Positions 24,973-35,248 of a stretch of 64,000 bases of DNA are shown in pieces. The position numbers and the translations under genes were made by a program. Under the pieces are notes generated by a model. That model did no database searches and had not been told where the DNA came from. It worked only from the letters and a program-made list of their open reading frames with translations. The stretch covers positions 4,072,501-4,136,500 of the forward strand of contig NZ_RBXL01000001.1 in NCBI RefSeq assembly GCF_003634315.1. Direction: 5' to 3'. The DNA is from Thiocapsa rosea (GTDB lineage: Bacteria > Pseudomonadota > Gammaproteobacteria > Chromatiales > Chromatiaceae). How positions within the stretch are numbered: the stretch's first letter is position 1; each line of letters opens with the position of its first letter.

Positions 24973-26523
24973 TCAAGCGCTGATGGTTTCGACCTCGAAC
25001 CCAACCACGGTGCGTTTTTCCCGGCTGAATTCCACGCCCACGAGATGGATCGGCTGACCCGATGCGCGGTATTTCTCGGCATAGCCGCGGTCCTTGAGCT
25101 GCCGAAGCGCGCCCCCCTCCGGGACCAGCTCCACCACCTTGAATTCGAAAAGATAGACCTGGCCGTTGAAACGCAGGGCGAGATCGAGCCGGCCTTGGTT
25201 GCTGGTGTCCTCCGGGGTCAGGTCCAGTCCAAGCGAGGCGAAATAGGCGTAGAAGACGCTGGCGTAGTAGCCCTCGTATCGGGCGATCGGATTGTTGCGG
25301 TACCAGTCGGCCGGGATGCCGGCGAAAAAGGCGGTGAAGAGCTGCTCCAGACCCGGGAAGTCGTTGGCTTGAAGCAGGGCGTAGAGGCGCGCGCTGTGCT
25401 CGACGGTGGCGGCGTCGCGCGCGGTGAGCTGCTCGAGCAGGGCCCCGTTGAGACCGGCACGGACCTCCTGATTCGGATAGCGCAGACGGTATCGGAGGAT
25501 GTCGCCGACGGGGACAACGGCGTCGATCGTCAGATACCCGGTCTGAAACAAGAGGGCCTCGGTCGCGATGTGATCGACATCGAAGGCGGAGAGCAGATGC
25601 TCGCTGGTGAGCAGGCCCTCCAGCCGGGGGAGGAAGGTGTGGCGCGCGGCGAGCAGGTCGACCAAGAAGGTCGGCGTGGCGGTTTCGAACCACCAGGGAC
25701 GGAACTCGTGCTTGTCGAACAGCAGCAGGAGATCAAAGGGGTTGTAGACCGACTCGCCGGTCCAGTTATAGCCGTTGTACCAGGCGCGAATCCGGTCGCG
25801 GTCGAGGCCGCCGAGCTCGGGCGCGAAGACGCTCTCGAGATCCGACTCGGTGTAGCCGCAAATCGCCGAGTAGGGGACATCGACCGTGATGTCGTTGAGA
25901 TTGTTCAGGCCCGAGAAAAGACTGACCTTGCTGAATTTCGACACGCCGGTGAGAAAGGCAAAGCGGATGTGGGCATCCGACCCCTTGATCACGGAATAGA
26001 TGTTGCGCAGACCGTCGCGGATCTCGCGGGCGGGTTCGAGCTGGAGTAGGTTGTCCAGGATCGGCTTGTCGTACTCGTCGACCAGCACCACCACGCGCTC
26101 GCCATGCGCCTCGGCGGTGTGGCGGATCAGTTGCGAGAATCGCCCCGAGAGACTGCGATGCGTCATCTCCACACCCAATGCCTGCGCATTCTCGTCCAGC
26201 AATTCGCCGATCTTCTCGTCCAACTCCGTGCGGCTGCGGATCACCCCGTCGGCGAAGCTCAAGCGAACCACCGGAAAGCGCCGCCCCCAGTCCCAGCGCT
26301 CGTGCGCGTGCAACCCCCGAAACAGCGGTTCATTGCCGGAAAACAGCTCGCCGAGGGTATCGAGAAACAGCGATTTGCCGAAACGGCGCGGGCGCGAGAG
26401 GAAGTAATACTTGCCGGTTTCGATGAGTTTCAGGGCAAACCCGGTCTTGTCGACATAGTAATAGTCCTCCTCGCGGATCTCGCGGAAGGTCTGGATACCG
26501 ATGGGCAAGGTCTTGCGCATCAT
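24973..26523 (-). CDS. AAA-ATPase-like / PD-(D/E)XK nuclease protein (DUF1703 type)
   Basis: A 516-residue protein. The start at 26523 follows CCGGAGTG. The N-terminal AAA-ATPase_like domain has YYYVDKTGF, the P-loop RPRRFGKS (about 55) and Walker [12 protein letters not shown] (about 160). The C-terminal PDDEXK_9 domain has the nuclease-like [19 protein letters not shown] (about 455). These proteins occur as large paralogous families in some bacteria; their role is unsettled (possibly defence or mobile). It runs against its neighbours and splits the cluster in two. Confidence 0.88.
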   Translation of the reverse strand: MMRKTLPIGIQTFREIREEDYYYVDKTGFALKLIETGKYYFLSRPRRFGKSLFLDTLGELFSGNEPLFRGLHAHERWDWGRRFPVVRLSFADGVIRSRTELDEKIGELLDENAQALGVEMTHRSLSGRFSQLIRHTAEAHGERVVVLVDEYDKPILDNLLQLEPAREIRDGLRNIYSVIKGSDAHIRFAFLTGVSKFSKVSLFSGLNNLNDITVDVPYSAICGYTESDLESVFAPELGGLDRDRIRAWYNGYNWTGESVYNPFDLLLLFDKHEFRPWWFETATPTFLVDLLAARHTFLPRLEGLLTSEHLLSAFDVDHIATEALLFQTGYLTIDAVVPVGDILRYRLRYPNQEVRAGLNGALLEQLTARDAATVEHSARLYALLQANDFPGLEQLFTAFFAGIPADWYRNNPIARYEGYYASVFYAYFASLGLDLTPEDTSNQGRLDLALRFNGQVYLFEFKVVELVPEGGALRQLKDRGYAEKYRASGQPIHLVGVEFSREKRTVVGFEVETISA

Positions 26524-26675
26524 GGCCGCACTCCGGCACTGACTCTGTCGATAGTCCGGATGATACCCCAACGGATCCCGGGCGGATCCCGTCTGTGGAT
26601 CGCTGCGCCCGCGCAGGCCGTTTCGGTTATTCTTTACTTCTTTACGCGTGTACAAAAACCGGGGGAGGAGACACC

Positions 26676-27092
26676 ATGTTCAGCGTCTGTGTCCGCGACC
26701 ACATCATGATCGCGCATAGCTTTCGAGGGGAGGTCTTCGGACCGGCACAGCGGCTGCACGGGGCTACCTATGTGGTGGATGTGGAGTTCCGCCGTCCCGA
26801 GCTTGACGCGGACGGATTGGTGGTGGACATCGGGCTCGCCAGCCAGACACTGCGTGCGCTCTTGGCCGATCTGGACTATCGAAATCTGGACGAGGAGCCG
26901 GACTTCCAGGGCCGCAACACCTCGACCGAATTTCTCGCGCGTGTCATCTTCGATCGCATGGCCGCGCAGTTGAGCGCGGGCGCGCTCGGGAAGGGGGCTC
27001 ATGCGATCACGTCACTGCGCGTGCAGTTGAGCGAGTCACACGTCGCCTGGGCGGCCTATGCGTCGGAGCTGCCGCCTCCGGCTCGCCCGTGA
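26676..27092 (+). CDS. 6-pyruvoyl-tetrahydropterin synthase/QueD homologue, divergent
   Basis: A 138-residue protein with a perfect GGGGGAGGAG RBS. The PTPS fold is visible: [30 protein letters not shown] and [12 protein letters not shown] near residue 85. Compared with QueD, the catalytic Cys (HKCGRLHGHSF) is missing, a zinc-site His in the HGHSF-equivalent is changed (LHGATY), and the LDHHYLN catalytic His is replaced in LDYRNL. It is therefore probably not a standard QueD. The gene overlaps a glycosyltransferase by 4 bp. Confidence 0.82.
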   Translation: MFSVCVRDHIMIAHSFRGEVFGPAQRLHGATYVVDVEFRRPELDADGLVVDIGLASQTLRALLADLDYRNLDEEPDFQGRNTSTEFLARVIFDRMAAQLSAGALGKGAHAITSLRVQLSESHVAWAAYASELPPPARP

Positions 27093-28153
27093 GTGCCTCG
27101 GGTCCGCTCAGGTTCCTGATCCCGGGCGATCCGAGCATACCGACCGGCGGTTATCGTTACGATCGGCGGATCATCGACGGCCTGATCCATGCGGGTCGGT
27201 GGGTCAAGATCGAGCGCCTCGACGACAGCTTCCCTCGTCCGACGGTCGCGGCATTGGTCGAGGCGGAGCGGTGTTTCGCGGGACTCCCGGACGGCACCAG
27301 TGTCGTCGTCGATGGACTGGCCTTCGGGTTGCTGGGTGAGAGTGCCGCGCGCCATCGAGGGCGCTTGGGCCTGATCGCGCTCGTCCATCATCCTCTTGCC
27401 TTGGAAACAGGTCTCGACCCGACGCGCGTGGAAGCCTTGCGCATCGGCGAGACCGCCGCCCTGGCCTCCGCGCGTCTGGTCGTCGTGACCAGCGACGCGA
27501 CCGCGGATCTGCTCGCCGGCGACTACGGGGTCTCGCGGACTCGGATCCGTGTGGTGGAGCCCGGAACGGATGTCGCGCCTCTTGCAGTCGGATCCGGGGC
27601 GTCCGCGCCGAACCTGCTATGCGTTGCCGCCATCACACCTCGCAAGGGCCACGATATCCTCCTGCAGGCGCTCGCCTCCCTGACGGAGCGTTCCTGGCGG
27701 CTCGACTGTGTCGGCAGCTTGACCCGTTGCCCCGCGACGAGTGCGGCCGTGCAGCGTTTCTCCGATCAATCGGGTCTGAGCGAGCGCGTTCGGTTCACGG
27801 GCGAGGTCGACGAGTCTCAGCTTGCGGCGCTCTATCACCGGGCCGACCTTTTCGTTCTGCCGACGCGCTTCGAGGGTTACGGGATGGTCCTGACCGAGGC
27901 ACTGGCGCGTGGTCTACCGATCGTCAGTACCCGGACCGGGCCGATCCCGAGTCTGGTACCCCGGGATGCGGGGCTCTTGGTAGAGCCGGACGATCCTGCA
28001 GCACTTCGCGCCGCCTTGGCACGGGTCCTCGATGACTCGGGGCTCCGCGCCGGGCTCGTTGCGGGCGCGCGGTCGGCACTCCCCCGACTCCGCTCATGGG
28101 ACGCTGCCAGCACCGATTTCATGGATGTCCTCGACGAGGTGTGCAATGGGTGA
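27089..28153 (+). CDS. GT4-family glycosyltransferase
   Basis: A 354-residue GT-B glycosyltransferase. GTG 27089 overlaps the previous stop (GTGA), so it is translated from the same message. The N-terminal [17 protein letters not shown] is an acceptor-domain motif. The C-terminal donor site has [28 protein letters not shown] with the E-x7-E pair (about 266-274), and [11 protein letters not shown]. Sugar donor and acceptor are unknown; coupling to a pterin-synthase homologue suggests a glycosylated pteridine or related product. Confidence 0.88.
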   Translation: MSASGPLRFLIPGDPSIPTGGYRYDRRIIDGLIHAGRWVKIERLDDSFPRPTVAALVEAERCFAGLPDGTSVVVDGLAFGLLGESAARHRGRLGLIALVHHPLALETGLDPTRVEALRIGETAALASARLVVVTSDATADLLAGDYGVSRTRIRVVEPGTDVAPLAVGSGASAPNLLCVAAITPRKGHDILLQALASLTERSWRLDCVGSLTRCPATSAAVQRFSDQSGLSERVRFTGEVDESQLAALYHRADLFVLPTRFEGYGMVLTEALARGLPIVSTRTGPIPSLVPRDAGLLVEPDDPAALRAALARVLDDSGLRAGLVAGARSALPRLRSWDAASTDFMDVLDEVCNG

Positions 28154-29039
28154 TTTCGACGTCGATTGGTTGAGACTGCGCGGACCCGCGGATGTGCGGG
28201 CCCGCGCGGCGGATCTTCCGCTCTTGCTGCGCCCGCATCTTCCGAAGAGATCGCCTTTGAAGGTACTTGATCTTGGGTGCGGGACCGGCTCCAACCTGCG
28301 TGCACTGGCGCCGGTCTTGGGCGGTGCGCAGTCATGGCTCTGTCTGGATGCGGACACCGACCTTTTGGATCGTTTGGCGGACGAGACCCACGCCTGGGCG
28401 GAGGCATCGGGTTTTGATTGGGACGCGACCGATCGACGGGTCACGGGGGCCGAGCCTCATCTGACCTGCACTCCTGATCTGAACTGCACGCTGGCGACCC
28501 GTCGTTTCGACCTCGCGCGCGACCTAGCCGAGCTTCCGATCGAAGGCATCGGGTTGGTTACCGCCTCGGCGCTGCTCGACCTGGTGTCCGAGACCTGGCT
28601 CGCCGGGCTCGTCTCGCAATGCGCGAAGGTCCAGGTGCCGATCCTGATGGCCTTGACCTACGACGGCCGCGTGGCCTTCGAGCCCGCCTTGAGCCTCGAT
28701 CGCGAGGTGATCGAGGCGGTGAATCGCCACCAGGGTCGCGATAAGGGATTCGGTCCGGCGCTGGGTCCCGGCGCGAACGGTCGCTTGGCGATCCTGGCGG
28801 CCGCACAGGGCTATTGGGTCGAGGTACGGACGAGCGACTGGCGTATCCGGCGCTCGGAACGGGCGCTGCAGACGGCCCTGATCCGCGGCTGGTCCCGGGC
28901 AGCCCGCGAAGAGGTGACCGCATCGGATCAGGCGGGGATCGCGCACTGGGAGGCGGTCCGGCTTGCTGCCGTCGAGCGCGGTTGTTCCCGAATCAACGTC
29001 GGTCATCGCGATCTTCTCGCCATCCCCCGGCGGGCTTAA
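28146..29039 (+). CDS. Class I SAM-dependent methyltransferase
   Basis: A 297-residue protein. The start ATG 28146 overlaps the glycosyltransferase stop by 8 bp. Motif I is VLDLGCGTGSNLRAL (about residue 39), followed by the acidic LCLDADTDLLDRL. The rest has TASALLDLVSETWL and a basic C-terminal part ending INVGHRDLLAIPRR. It is the third coupled gene of the pterin/glycosyl module. Its TAA stop lies at the start of repeat R3. Substrate unknown. Confidence 0.85.
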   Translation: MGDFDVDWLRLRGPADVRARAADLPLLLRPHLPKRSPLKVLDLGCGTGSNLRALAPVLGGAQSWLCLDADTDLLDRLADETHAWAEASGFDWDATDRRVTGAEPHLTCTPDLNCTLATRRFDLARDLAELPIEGIGLVTASALLDLVSETWLAGLVSQCAKVQVPILMALTYDGRVAFEPALSLDREVIEAVNRHQGRDKGFGPALGPGANGRLAILAAAQGYWVEVRTSDWRIRRSERALQTALIRGWSRAAREEVTASDQAGIAHWEAVRLAAVERGCSRINVGHRDLLAIPRRA

Positions 29040-29229
29040 GCCGCGCGTGGTGCGGTATGCGTCATTTGTTGGATTGGCTTGACCGCGCCGGCCCCGACGA
29101 CCGTCGGAGCTGGCGCGGCTTAAGGTATTGAAAAATATTAAATCATAAACCGCTTCTTACCGAGATCGAGGACATCTCCGAAGCCAGAAGCAACATGAAA
29201 ATGACGCATGTCGCTCTGGACGCGGTTTA
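29037..29229 (+). repeat. Modular repeat R3 (A+B modules)
   Basis: It begins at the methyltransferase stop (TTAAGCCGCGCG) and has the GCCGGCCCCGACGACCGTCGGAGCTGGC stem in part, spacer GAAAAATATTAAATC, and module B ending GACGCGGTTTA. The last three bases (TTA) are the stop codon of the converging RibD-like gene. Confidence 0.85.
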
Positions 29230-30294
29230 GCGGATGCGGGAGAGCTCCGCTCGGTTGACCGCAGCTTCGTCCATCGACATTTGGGGGCTTGCATCGGTGG
29301 AATGATCAGGCGCTCCCGCGCTCAGGTCGAAATCGTAGAGCACATCCTCGCCCATACGGAAGATGCGCGTTGCCGGGCGCAAGGCATCCGCCAGACGGGC
29401 GGTCGGCGGCAGCCGCACACCCGGCCGACCGCTGCCGATCACGAGCGGGGCGACCGCGATCTGCAGGCGCGAGAGCAGCCCGGCCTCAAGGAACCGCGAG
29501 ACCGTGGTCCCGCCGCCTTCGATGAAGATCCTGCGCAAACCCCGCTCCGCGAGGGTGCCCAGGAGCGCGCCCAGATCGAGCCCGTCGGACATGGCCGGTA
29601 CCCCGATCAGCTCGGCTTGCCCGTGACGCTGCTCGCCGGGCCGGATGCGGGCGCGATCGCAGCAGAGCAGTGTCTCGGACTCGCCGTCGTTGAACAGATG
29701 ACGCTCGGGGGAGAGACGTCGGCGCGGGTCCAAGACCACCCGCATCGCATTCGGTCCGGCGACCAGCCGCGTGGTCAGGCGCGGATCGTCCGCGGCGACG
29801 GTCTCGGCCCCGACCAACACGGCATCGCTGAGCGCGCGCATGCGGTGGAGGTGGCGAATGTTGGCCTTCCCGGTCACGAAGCGGGCGTCCCCGTCGGACG
29901 TGGCGATGTAGCCGTCGATGCTCTGACCGAGATGGGCGATGACCTCCACCGGACCCGGATGCGGGCGGCAAAAGGGCAGGTAAAGATCAAAGAGTGCGCG
30001 CGCCGGATCCTCGCCATGGCAATCCTCGGTGCGATCCGCAGCCCGGTCTCCCGTGCGCCAGCCCTCGTGAGGGAGCCAGAGCAGATCCGCTTGCGAGCGA
30101 TGCGCCGGATCGACCGGCGACACCCGTCCGTCGGGGTCGGCACGCATGGCCAACGGATGTTCGAGCGACCAAGCCGCGTTGCGTGCCAGTCGAGCGGCAC
30201 TCAGAATCAGCGACCAGGCGCGAGCGGTGTCGGTGTCATGCCGACGCGGCGGCGGGTCCGATTGCTCTCGCTGAGTGATCTTGGATCGGATCAT
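29227..30294 (-). CDS. RibD C-terminal-domain reductase
   Basis: A 355-residue protein. The start at 30294 has AGAGG upstream on the minus strand. Residues ~105-330 are a dihydrofolate-reductase-like RibD_C domain: HLGQSIDGYIATSDGDARFV, VLVGAETVAADDPRLT, VLDPRRRLS and IFIEGGGTTVSRFLEAGL. The N-terminal ~100 residues contain no cytidine-deaminase HxE/PCxxC motif, so it is not a bifunctional RibD. A reductase for a pteridine or pyrimidine intermediate fits the cluster. It converges on the methyltransferase gene across repeat R3. Confidence 0.85.
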   Translation of the reverse strand: MIRSKITQREQSDPPPRRHDTDTARAWSLILSAARLARNAAWSLEHPLAMRADPDGRVSPVDPAHRSQADLLWLPHEGWRTGDRAADRTEDCHGEDPARALFDLYLPFCRPHPGPVEVIAHLGQSIDGYIATSDGDARFVTGKANIRHLHRMRALSDAVLVGAETVAADDPRLTTRLVAGPNAMRVVLDPRRRLSPERHLFNDGESETLLCCDRARIRPGEQRHGQAELIGVPAMSDGLDLGALLGTLAERGLRRIFIEGGGTTVSRFLEAGLLSRLQIAVAPLVIGSGRPGVRLPPTARLADALRPATRIFRMGEDVLYDFDLSAGAPDHSTDASPQMSMDEAAVNRAELSRIR

Positions 30295-30434
30295 CGGCGG
30301 CCTCTTCTGGTTGAATTGATCCCGACACAACGCGGATATGGCGCTGCGCAACTGAAAATCGAGCGCGAAACGGTCTGCTTCGCCGACGCGGTATCGGTGA
30401 CACGGACCAAAACCCACGGAACGAGGAGATCGCC

Positions 30435-31706
30435 TTGAGATTCCTGCATGCCGCCGATGTGCATCTCGACAGCCCGCTGCGCGGACTCGAACGCTACGAG
30501 GGTGCACCGGTCGAGGAGATCCGCGGCGCGACCCGCCGGGCCTTCGAGAATCTGGTCGCACTCGCGGTCGAGGAGTCGGTCGACTTCGTCCTGCTGGCCG
30601 GCGACATCTACGACGGGGACTGGCGCGACTACAACACCGGACTCTTCTTCTCCGGCCAGATGGGTCGTCTCAACGATCACGGGATCCCGGTCTTCCTGAT
30701 CGCCGGCAACCACGATGCCGCAAGCCAGATCACCAAGGCGCTGCGTCCGCCGCCGAATCTCTCGGTCTTCGCCACGCGCGCGCCCGAGACCTGGGTCCTC
30801 GAGCACCTCGGCGTGGCCATCCACGGTCAAGGGTTTCCGAGCCGCGCGGTGACGGACGATCTGAGCCGGGCCTATCCGCAAGGCGATCCCGCACTCTTCA
30901 ACATCGGATTGCTCCACACCTCGCTTGACGGTCGACCCGGTCATGAGCCCTACGCGCCCTGCACACTGGATGGCTTGAGAGCGAAAGGCTACCAGTATTG
31001 GGCGCTCGGGCATGTTCACCAGCGCGAGTTGATCGCGGAGGACCCCTACATTGTCTTTCCGGGCAACATCCAGGGCCGCCATATCCGCGAGACCGGGCCG
31101 AAAGGCTGCACGCTTGTGCGGGTCGAGGAGGGCCAGGTCGTGGAGATCGAGCCACGGGCGCTCGATGTCGTACGTTGGGCCATCTGTCCGGTGGATGTGA
31201 CCGACGTGCGCAGCCTGGATCAGATCCTCCCGCTGGTCGAGCATGCGCTTGCCGAGGCGTCGGACGCGGCCGAGAACCGTCTTCTCGCCACACGTCTGCA
31301 TCTCATCGGGCGCAGTCCGATCCATTCGCGTCTGCACGCCGAGCACGAGCGCTTGGTCAACGAGTGCCGGGCCTTGGTCTCATCCTCCGGTTTGGCCGAT
31401 GTTTGGATCGAGAAGCTGGTCGTGGAGACGCATCCGTCGGCGGCGGTGTCCGAGCTGTCGCGCGAGGATGCCTTCGGCGGCCTGCTGCGCACCATCCACG
31501 CCCTGGAGGTCGACGGCGAGCGTCTTTCCGCCCTGAGCGAGGAGGTCGACGCGCTGGCACTCAAGCTGCCGCCCGCTTTGCGCGGCGGCGATGACCCGTT
31601 CGAACCGTCGGACCCCGCGTATCTGTCCGACTGCCTCGAAGACGTGAAGGCGCTTCTGGTGGAGCGGCTGCGCGGGCAAGGCGCCGGCCCGGAGACCGAC
31701 GTATGA
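30435..31706 (+). CDS. SbcD/Mre11-like metallophosphoesterase
   Basis: A 423-residue DNA repair exonuclease. TTG 30435 is the start; ACGAGGAGAT lies upstream and no ATG is near. Phosphoesterase motifs are complete: HAADVHLDSP, LLAGDIYDGD, IAGNHDAAS, LLHTSL and GHVHQRE. It resembles the YhaO branch of Mre11-like nucleases more than SbcD proper. The gene overlaps the SbcC-like ATPase by 4 bp, the standard arrangement for nuclease-ATPase pairs that process DNA ends. Confidence 0.9.
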   Translation: MRFLHAADVHLDSPLRGLERYEGAPVEEIRGATRRAFENLVALAVEESVDFVLLAGDIYDGDWRDYNTGLFFSGQMGRLNDHGIPVFLIAGNHDAASQITKALRPPPNLSVFATRAPETWVLEHLGVAIHGQGFPSRAVTDDLSRAYPQGDPALFNIGLLHTSLDGRPGHEPYAPCTLDGLRAKGYQYWALGHVHQRELIAEDPYIVFPGNIQGRHIRETGPKGCTLVRVEEGQVVEIEPRALDVVRWAICPVDVTDVRSLDQILPLVEHALAEASDAAENRLLATRLHLIGRSPIHSRLHAEHERLVNECRALVSSSGLADVWIEKLVVETHPSAAVSELSREDAFGGLLRTIHALEVDGERLSALSEEVDALALKLPPALRGGDDPFEPSDPAYLSDCLEDVKALLVERLRGQGAGPETDV

Positions 31707-34700
31707 AGCTCCTGGAACTCGACCTGCGCGCATTCGGACCCTTCACCGACCGCCGACTCGATTTGAGCGGCGGCTGCGAGGGCCTGCACCTGGTTTTCGG
31801 TCCCAACGAGGCCGGAAAAAGCTCGGCACTGCGCGCACTGCGCGGCTTGCTGTTCGGGATTCACGAGCGCACCCGCGATGACTTTCGACACGGCAAGCAG
31901 GAGCTGCGTCTCGGCGGGCGTCTGCGCAACCGCAACGGCGAGGAGCTTGCGTTCGTCCGACGCAAGGGCCGCAAGAGCACCCTGCTCGATCCGGACGGAA
32001 AGGCGATCGGCGAGGATGCGCTGCTGCCCTTCCTGGGCGAGGTGGACGACGGCCTGTTCGAGCGCCTCTTCGGGATCGACTACGAGAGCCTGGTCGGCGG
32101 TGGCCAAACCCTGCTCGAAGAGCGCGGCAGGGAGGCCGAGGCGCTGTTCGGGACCGCGCTCGGCGCCACCGCGATCCACCGGGTTCTGGATCGACTCGAC
32201 CAAGAGGCCAACGGACTTTTTCTGCCCCGCGCGTCCAAGCCGCGGATCAACGCGCTGATCGGCGAGCTCGGCGAGACCGAACGTCGTCTGCGCGATGCGA
32301 GTCTGTCGGTCCGTGAGTGGGAGCAGTCCAAGGCGTCGCTCGATCGGGCGATTCGCGAGCTGGCGGCGATGGATACGGAGATCGCTCAGATGACGCTCGA
32401 GCGCAGCCGGCTCGAACGCATTCGGCGCACCCTCCCGGATCTGGTGCGCATGTCTCGGCTGCGGGAGCAATTGGAGGGGATCGGCACCGTGCCCGTGCTT
32501 GCCGAGGATTTCGCGACCCGCCGCGAGGAGGCGGTCGCAAAACTGGCTCGTGCCGACGAGGCCCGAGCCAATGCACAGCACCGGCTCGATGGGTTGCGCG
32601 TGCTGGTTGGCGAGCTCAGCGATGCCGTATCGGAAGATCTGCTCCGGGAGTCCGAGTCGATCGACGACCTGCGCGAGCGGCTCGGCAGCCATCGCAAGGC
32701 GGCGCAAGATCGCGCCGAGCTGGTCGCCGAGCTGGCGGGCCGAGAATCCGAGGCGAGCGCGCTGCTGCAGCAGGTGCGCTCGGACCTCACGCGGGAGCCT
32801 GTTCCTGCCGATGTGACCCGACTCAAGCCGCTGCTCTCGCGCAGACGCCGTGCGACCGATCTCGGTGCCCGCAAGGCCGCCGTGGTCGACGCGCTCGCCA
32901 AGACCCGTGCCGATCTCGCCGAGACGCAAGAGCGCCTCGGGCTGCGTGCCGCGGCGCTGGCCGAGCTACCCGCGGCAGTCGTCTCGACCGATCTGCAGAC
33001 CGCGCTCGATGCCGCGCGCCGTGCCGGAGACCTGGATCAGGCGCTCGTCGAGGAACGCCTCGCGCTGGCGGCGCAGCTGAAGACGTGCGAGCAGGGGCTG
33101 TCCGCACTGGGTCTCTGGTCGGGCGGGTTGGCCGATCTACTCGCCGCACCGCTGCCGGACGAGGAGAGTCTGCGACGCTTCGCGGACGACACCCGCGCGC
33201 TGATCGAGCAACGGCAGGCACTGGAGTCGAAGCGTTCGGATGTGGTCGCCGAGCGTTTGCGCTGCGACGAGGCTCTGCGTGTGGCGGAGCTGAGCGGCTC
33301 GGTGCCGTCCGAGGATGATCTGGCGCAGTCCCGCGCGCATCGCGATCGGGGCTGGCTGCTCGTGAAGCGGGCATGGCTCGCGGACGAGGATGTCGGCGCC
33401 GAGGCGCGGTTGTACGACGCCGAAACCTCCCTTGCGGATGCCTTCGAGGGGTCGCTGGCCGTGGCCGACGAGGTCGCCGATCGGCTGCGTCGCGAGGCAG
33501 GGCGCGTCCATGACCGGGCGACGACCCGCGCACGACTGGAGGTCGCGCAGCGTGAGCTTGACGAGACCGAGCGCGCGCTGGGCGCGCTGGCGGTGTCTGT
33601 CATCCGTTCCGAGGAGGCATGGCATGGACTCTGGTCGCCCTGCGGCGTGACCCCGCTGCCGCCGGCCGAGATGCTGCCCTGGCTTGCGCGTGCGGTGCGG
33701 CTGCGCGAGCACATCCGCCAAGCCGACGCGCTGCGGGAACGCATCCTCTCCCGCGAGGCCGTGCGGGCATCGCATCGCGTGGCCCTCCTGAGCGCACTCG
33801 GCACCCGAGACGCGGCTGTCGAGCCCGGATCCTCGGCACTCGCCACGCCCGAGCTCGGCGCGCTCATCGGATTGGCCGAGGGTCGACAACGCGTCGCGGA
33901 AGACGGCGCGCGTGCGCGCCTCGCGTTGGAGCACGAGGTCGCGGAGCTCCAAGAACGTACGAGACGCCTGAGCCGCGAGCTCTCGGATGCGGAGACCGCG
34001 CACGCCGCATGGCAGGCGGACTGGACGGCCCTCATGACCGAGCTTGGGCTCGCGCCGGATGCCGGCCCGGGCGAGGTCTCGGACGATCTTCAGGTGATCG
34101 CGGATGCGGTGGCGAAGGTCGAGGCCGGGACCCTCTTGAGGTCACGCATCGCGGGTATCGATCGGGATGCCATCGCCTTCGTCGCGCAGACCCGCGACTG
34201 TCTCGGTCGGCTCGCGGTCGATCTGCTTGACCGTCCGGTGGAGGAGGCGATCTTGACGCTGCACGTGCGGCTCGACGAGCAACGTGCCGTCAAGACACGA
34301 CTCGAAGAGTTGCGTGCCCAGGCGAGTCGCACCGAGGGGGAGATTCGCGAGTCGGAGACGGCAATCGCTGCGGCCGATCGCGTCCTCGCCGAGCTCTGTC
34401 GACAGGCCGCGTGCGAAGCGCCGGAGCAATTGCCGCTGATCGAGGAGCGCGTGCGCGACCGGCGGCGACTCGCCGCCGAGCTTGCGGATGTGGAGCGCGC
34501 ACTCATGCGTGCCGGTGACGGCCTCGGGATCGACGCGCTCGCACAGGAGGCGGCCGCCGTCGATCTGGATCGGGCCGTCATGCGGCTGGCCGAGATCGAT
34601 GCGCGCCTCGAGCAGGAGCTGCGTCCGGCGCACCGCGCGCTGATCGAGGAGAAGGCCGACGCCGATCGTGCACTCAAGGCAATGGGCGGAGAGGGCACCG

Positions 34701-35248
34701 CCGCCGCGCTCGCCGAGGAGGCCCAACAGATCCTCGCCGGCATCCGCACCCATGCCGAGCAGTACGTCCGAATCAAGCTCGGGGCCCGCATCCTGCGCGA
34801 CGAGATCGAACGCTTCCGCCGCCAAAACAGCGACCCAATCCTCGGGCGCACGAGCCGCTATTTCGCGCGCTTGACCTGCGGCGCCTTCAGTGCGGTCGAG
34901 ACCGATTTCGACGAGGCCGACCAGCCCGTCTTGGTCGGTCTGCGCAACAGCGGCGAGCGGCTGCGCGTGGAGGCGATGAGCACGGGCACCCGTGATCAGC
35001 TCTATCTGGCGCTGCGCCTCGCCAATCTGGAGCAGTATCTCCAAGCCGCCGAGCCGATGCCGTTCGTCGTCGACGACATCCTCATCCAGTTCGACGACGA
35101 GCGCGCGCTCGCCACACTCGCGACCCTGGCCGACTTCTCGGCCAAGACCCAGGTGATCCTTTTCACGCACCACGGCCGCGACATCGAGCAGGCGCGGCAG
35201 CTCGATCCGAGCCAAGAGCGGGTTTGGGTCCACCGTTTGGGGTCGTGA
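31703..35248 (+). CDS. SbcC/Rad50-like (YhaN-type) AAA ATPase
   Basis: An 1181-residue SMC-like ATPase. Walker A is VFGPNEAGKSSALRALRG (about residue 34). Very long coiled coils occupy about residues 180-1000, rich in Glu/Ala/Arg. The C-terminal half-site has LRVEAMSTGTRDQLYLALRLA (ABC signature region) and PFVVDDILIQFDD (Walker B). It partners the preceding nuclease in DNA end processing. The canonical CxxC zinc hook is not obvious in the coiled coil, which fits the YhaN type. Confidence 0.9.
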   Translation: MKLLELDLRAFGPFTDRRLDLSGGCEGLHLVFGPNEAGKSSALRALRGLLFGIHERTRDDFRHGKQELRLGGRLRNRNGEELAFVRRKGRKSTLLDPDGKAIGEDALLPFLGEVDDGLFERLFGIDYESLVGGGQTLLEERGREAEALFGTALGATAIHRVLDRLDQEANGLFLPRASKPRINALIGELGETERRLRDASLSVREWEQSKASLDRAIRELAAMDTEIAQMTLERSRLERIRRTLPDLVRMSRLREQLEGIGTVPVLAEDFATRREEAVAKLARADEARANAQHRLDGLRVLVGELSDAVSEDLLRESESIDDLRERLGSHRKAAQDRAELVAELAGRESEASALLQQVRSDLTREPVPADVTRLKPLLSRRRRATDLGARKAAVVDALAKTRADLAETQERLGLRAAALAELPAAVVSTDLQTALDAARRAGDLDQALVEERLALAAQLKTCEQGLSALGLWSGGLADLLAAPLPDEESLRRFADDTRALIEQRQALESKRSDVVAERLRCDEALRVAELSGSVPSEDDLAQSRAHRDRGWLLVKRAWLADEDVGAEARLYDAETSLADAFEGSLAVADEVADRLRREAGRVHDRATTRARLEVAQRELDETERALGALAVSVIRSEEAWHGLWSPCGVTPLPPAEMLPWLARAVRLREHIRQADALRERILSREAVRASHRVALLSALGTRDAAVEPGSSALATPELGALIGLAEGRQRVAEDGARARLALEHEVAELQERTRRLSRELSDAETAHAAWQADWTALMTELGLAPDAGPGEVSDDLQVIADAVAKVEAGTLLRSRIAGIDRDAIAFVAQTRDCLGRLAVDLLDRPVEEAILTLHVRLDEQRAVKTRLEELRAQASRTEGEIRESETAIAAADRVLAELCRQAACEAPEQLPLIEERVRDRRRLAAELADVERALMRAGDGLGIDALAQEAAAVDLDRAVMRLAEIDARLEQELRPAHRALIEEKADADRALKAMGGEGTAAALAEEAQQILAGIRTHAEQYVRIKLGARILRDEIERFRRQNSDPILGRTSRYFARLTCGAFSAVETDFDEADQPVLVGLRNSGERLRVEAMSTGTRDQLYLALRLANLEQYLQAAEPMPFVVDDILIQFDDERALATLATLADFSAKTQVILFTHHGRDIEQARQLDPSQERVWVHRLGS

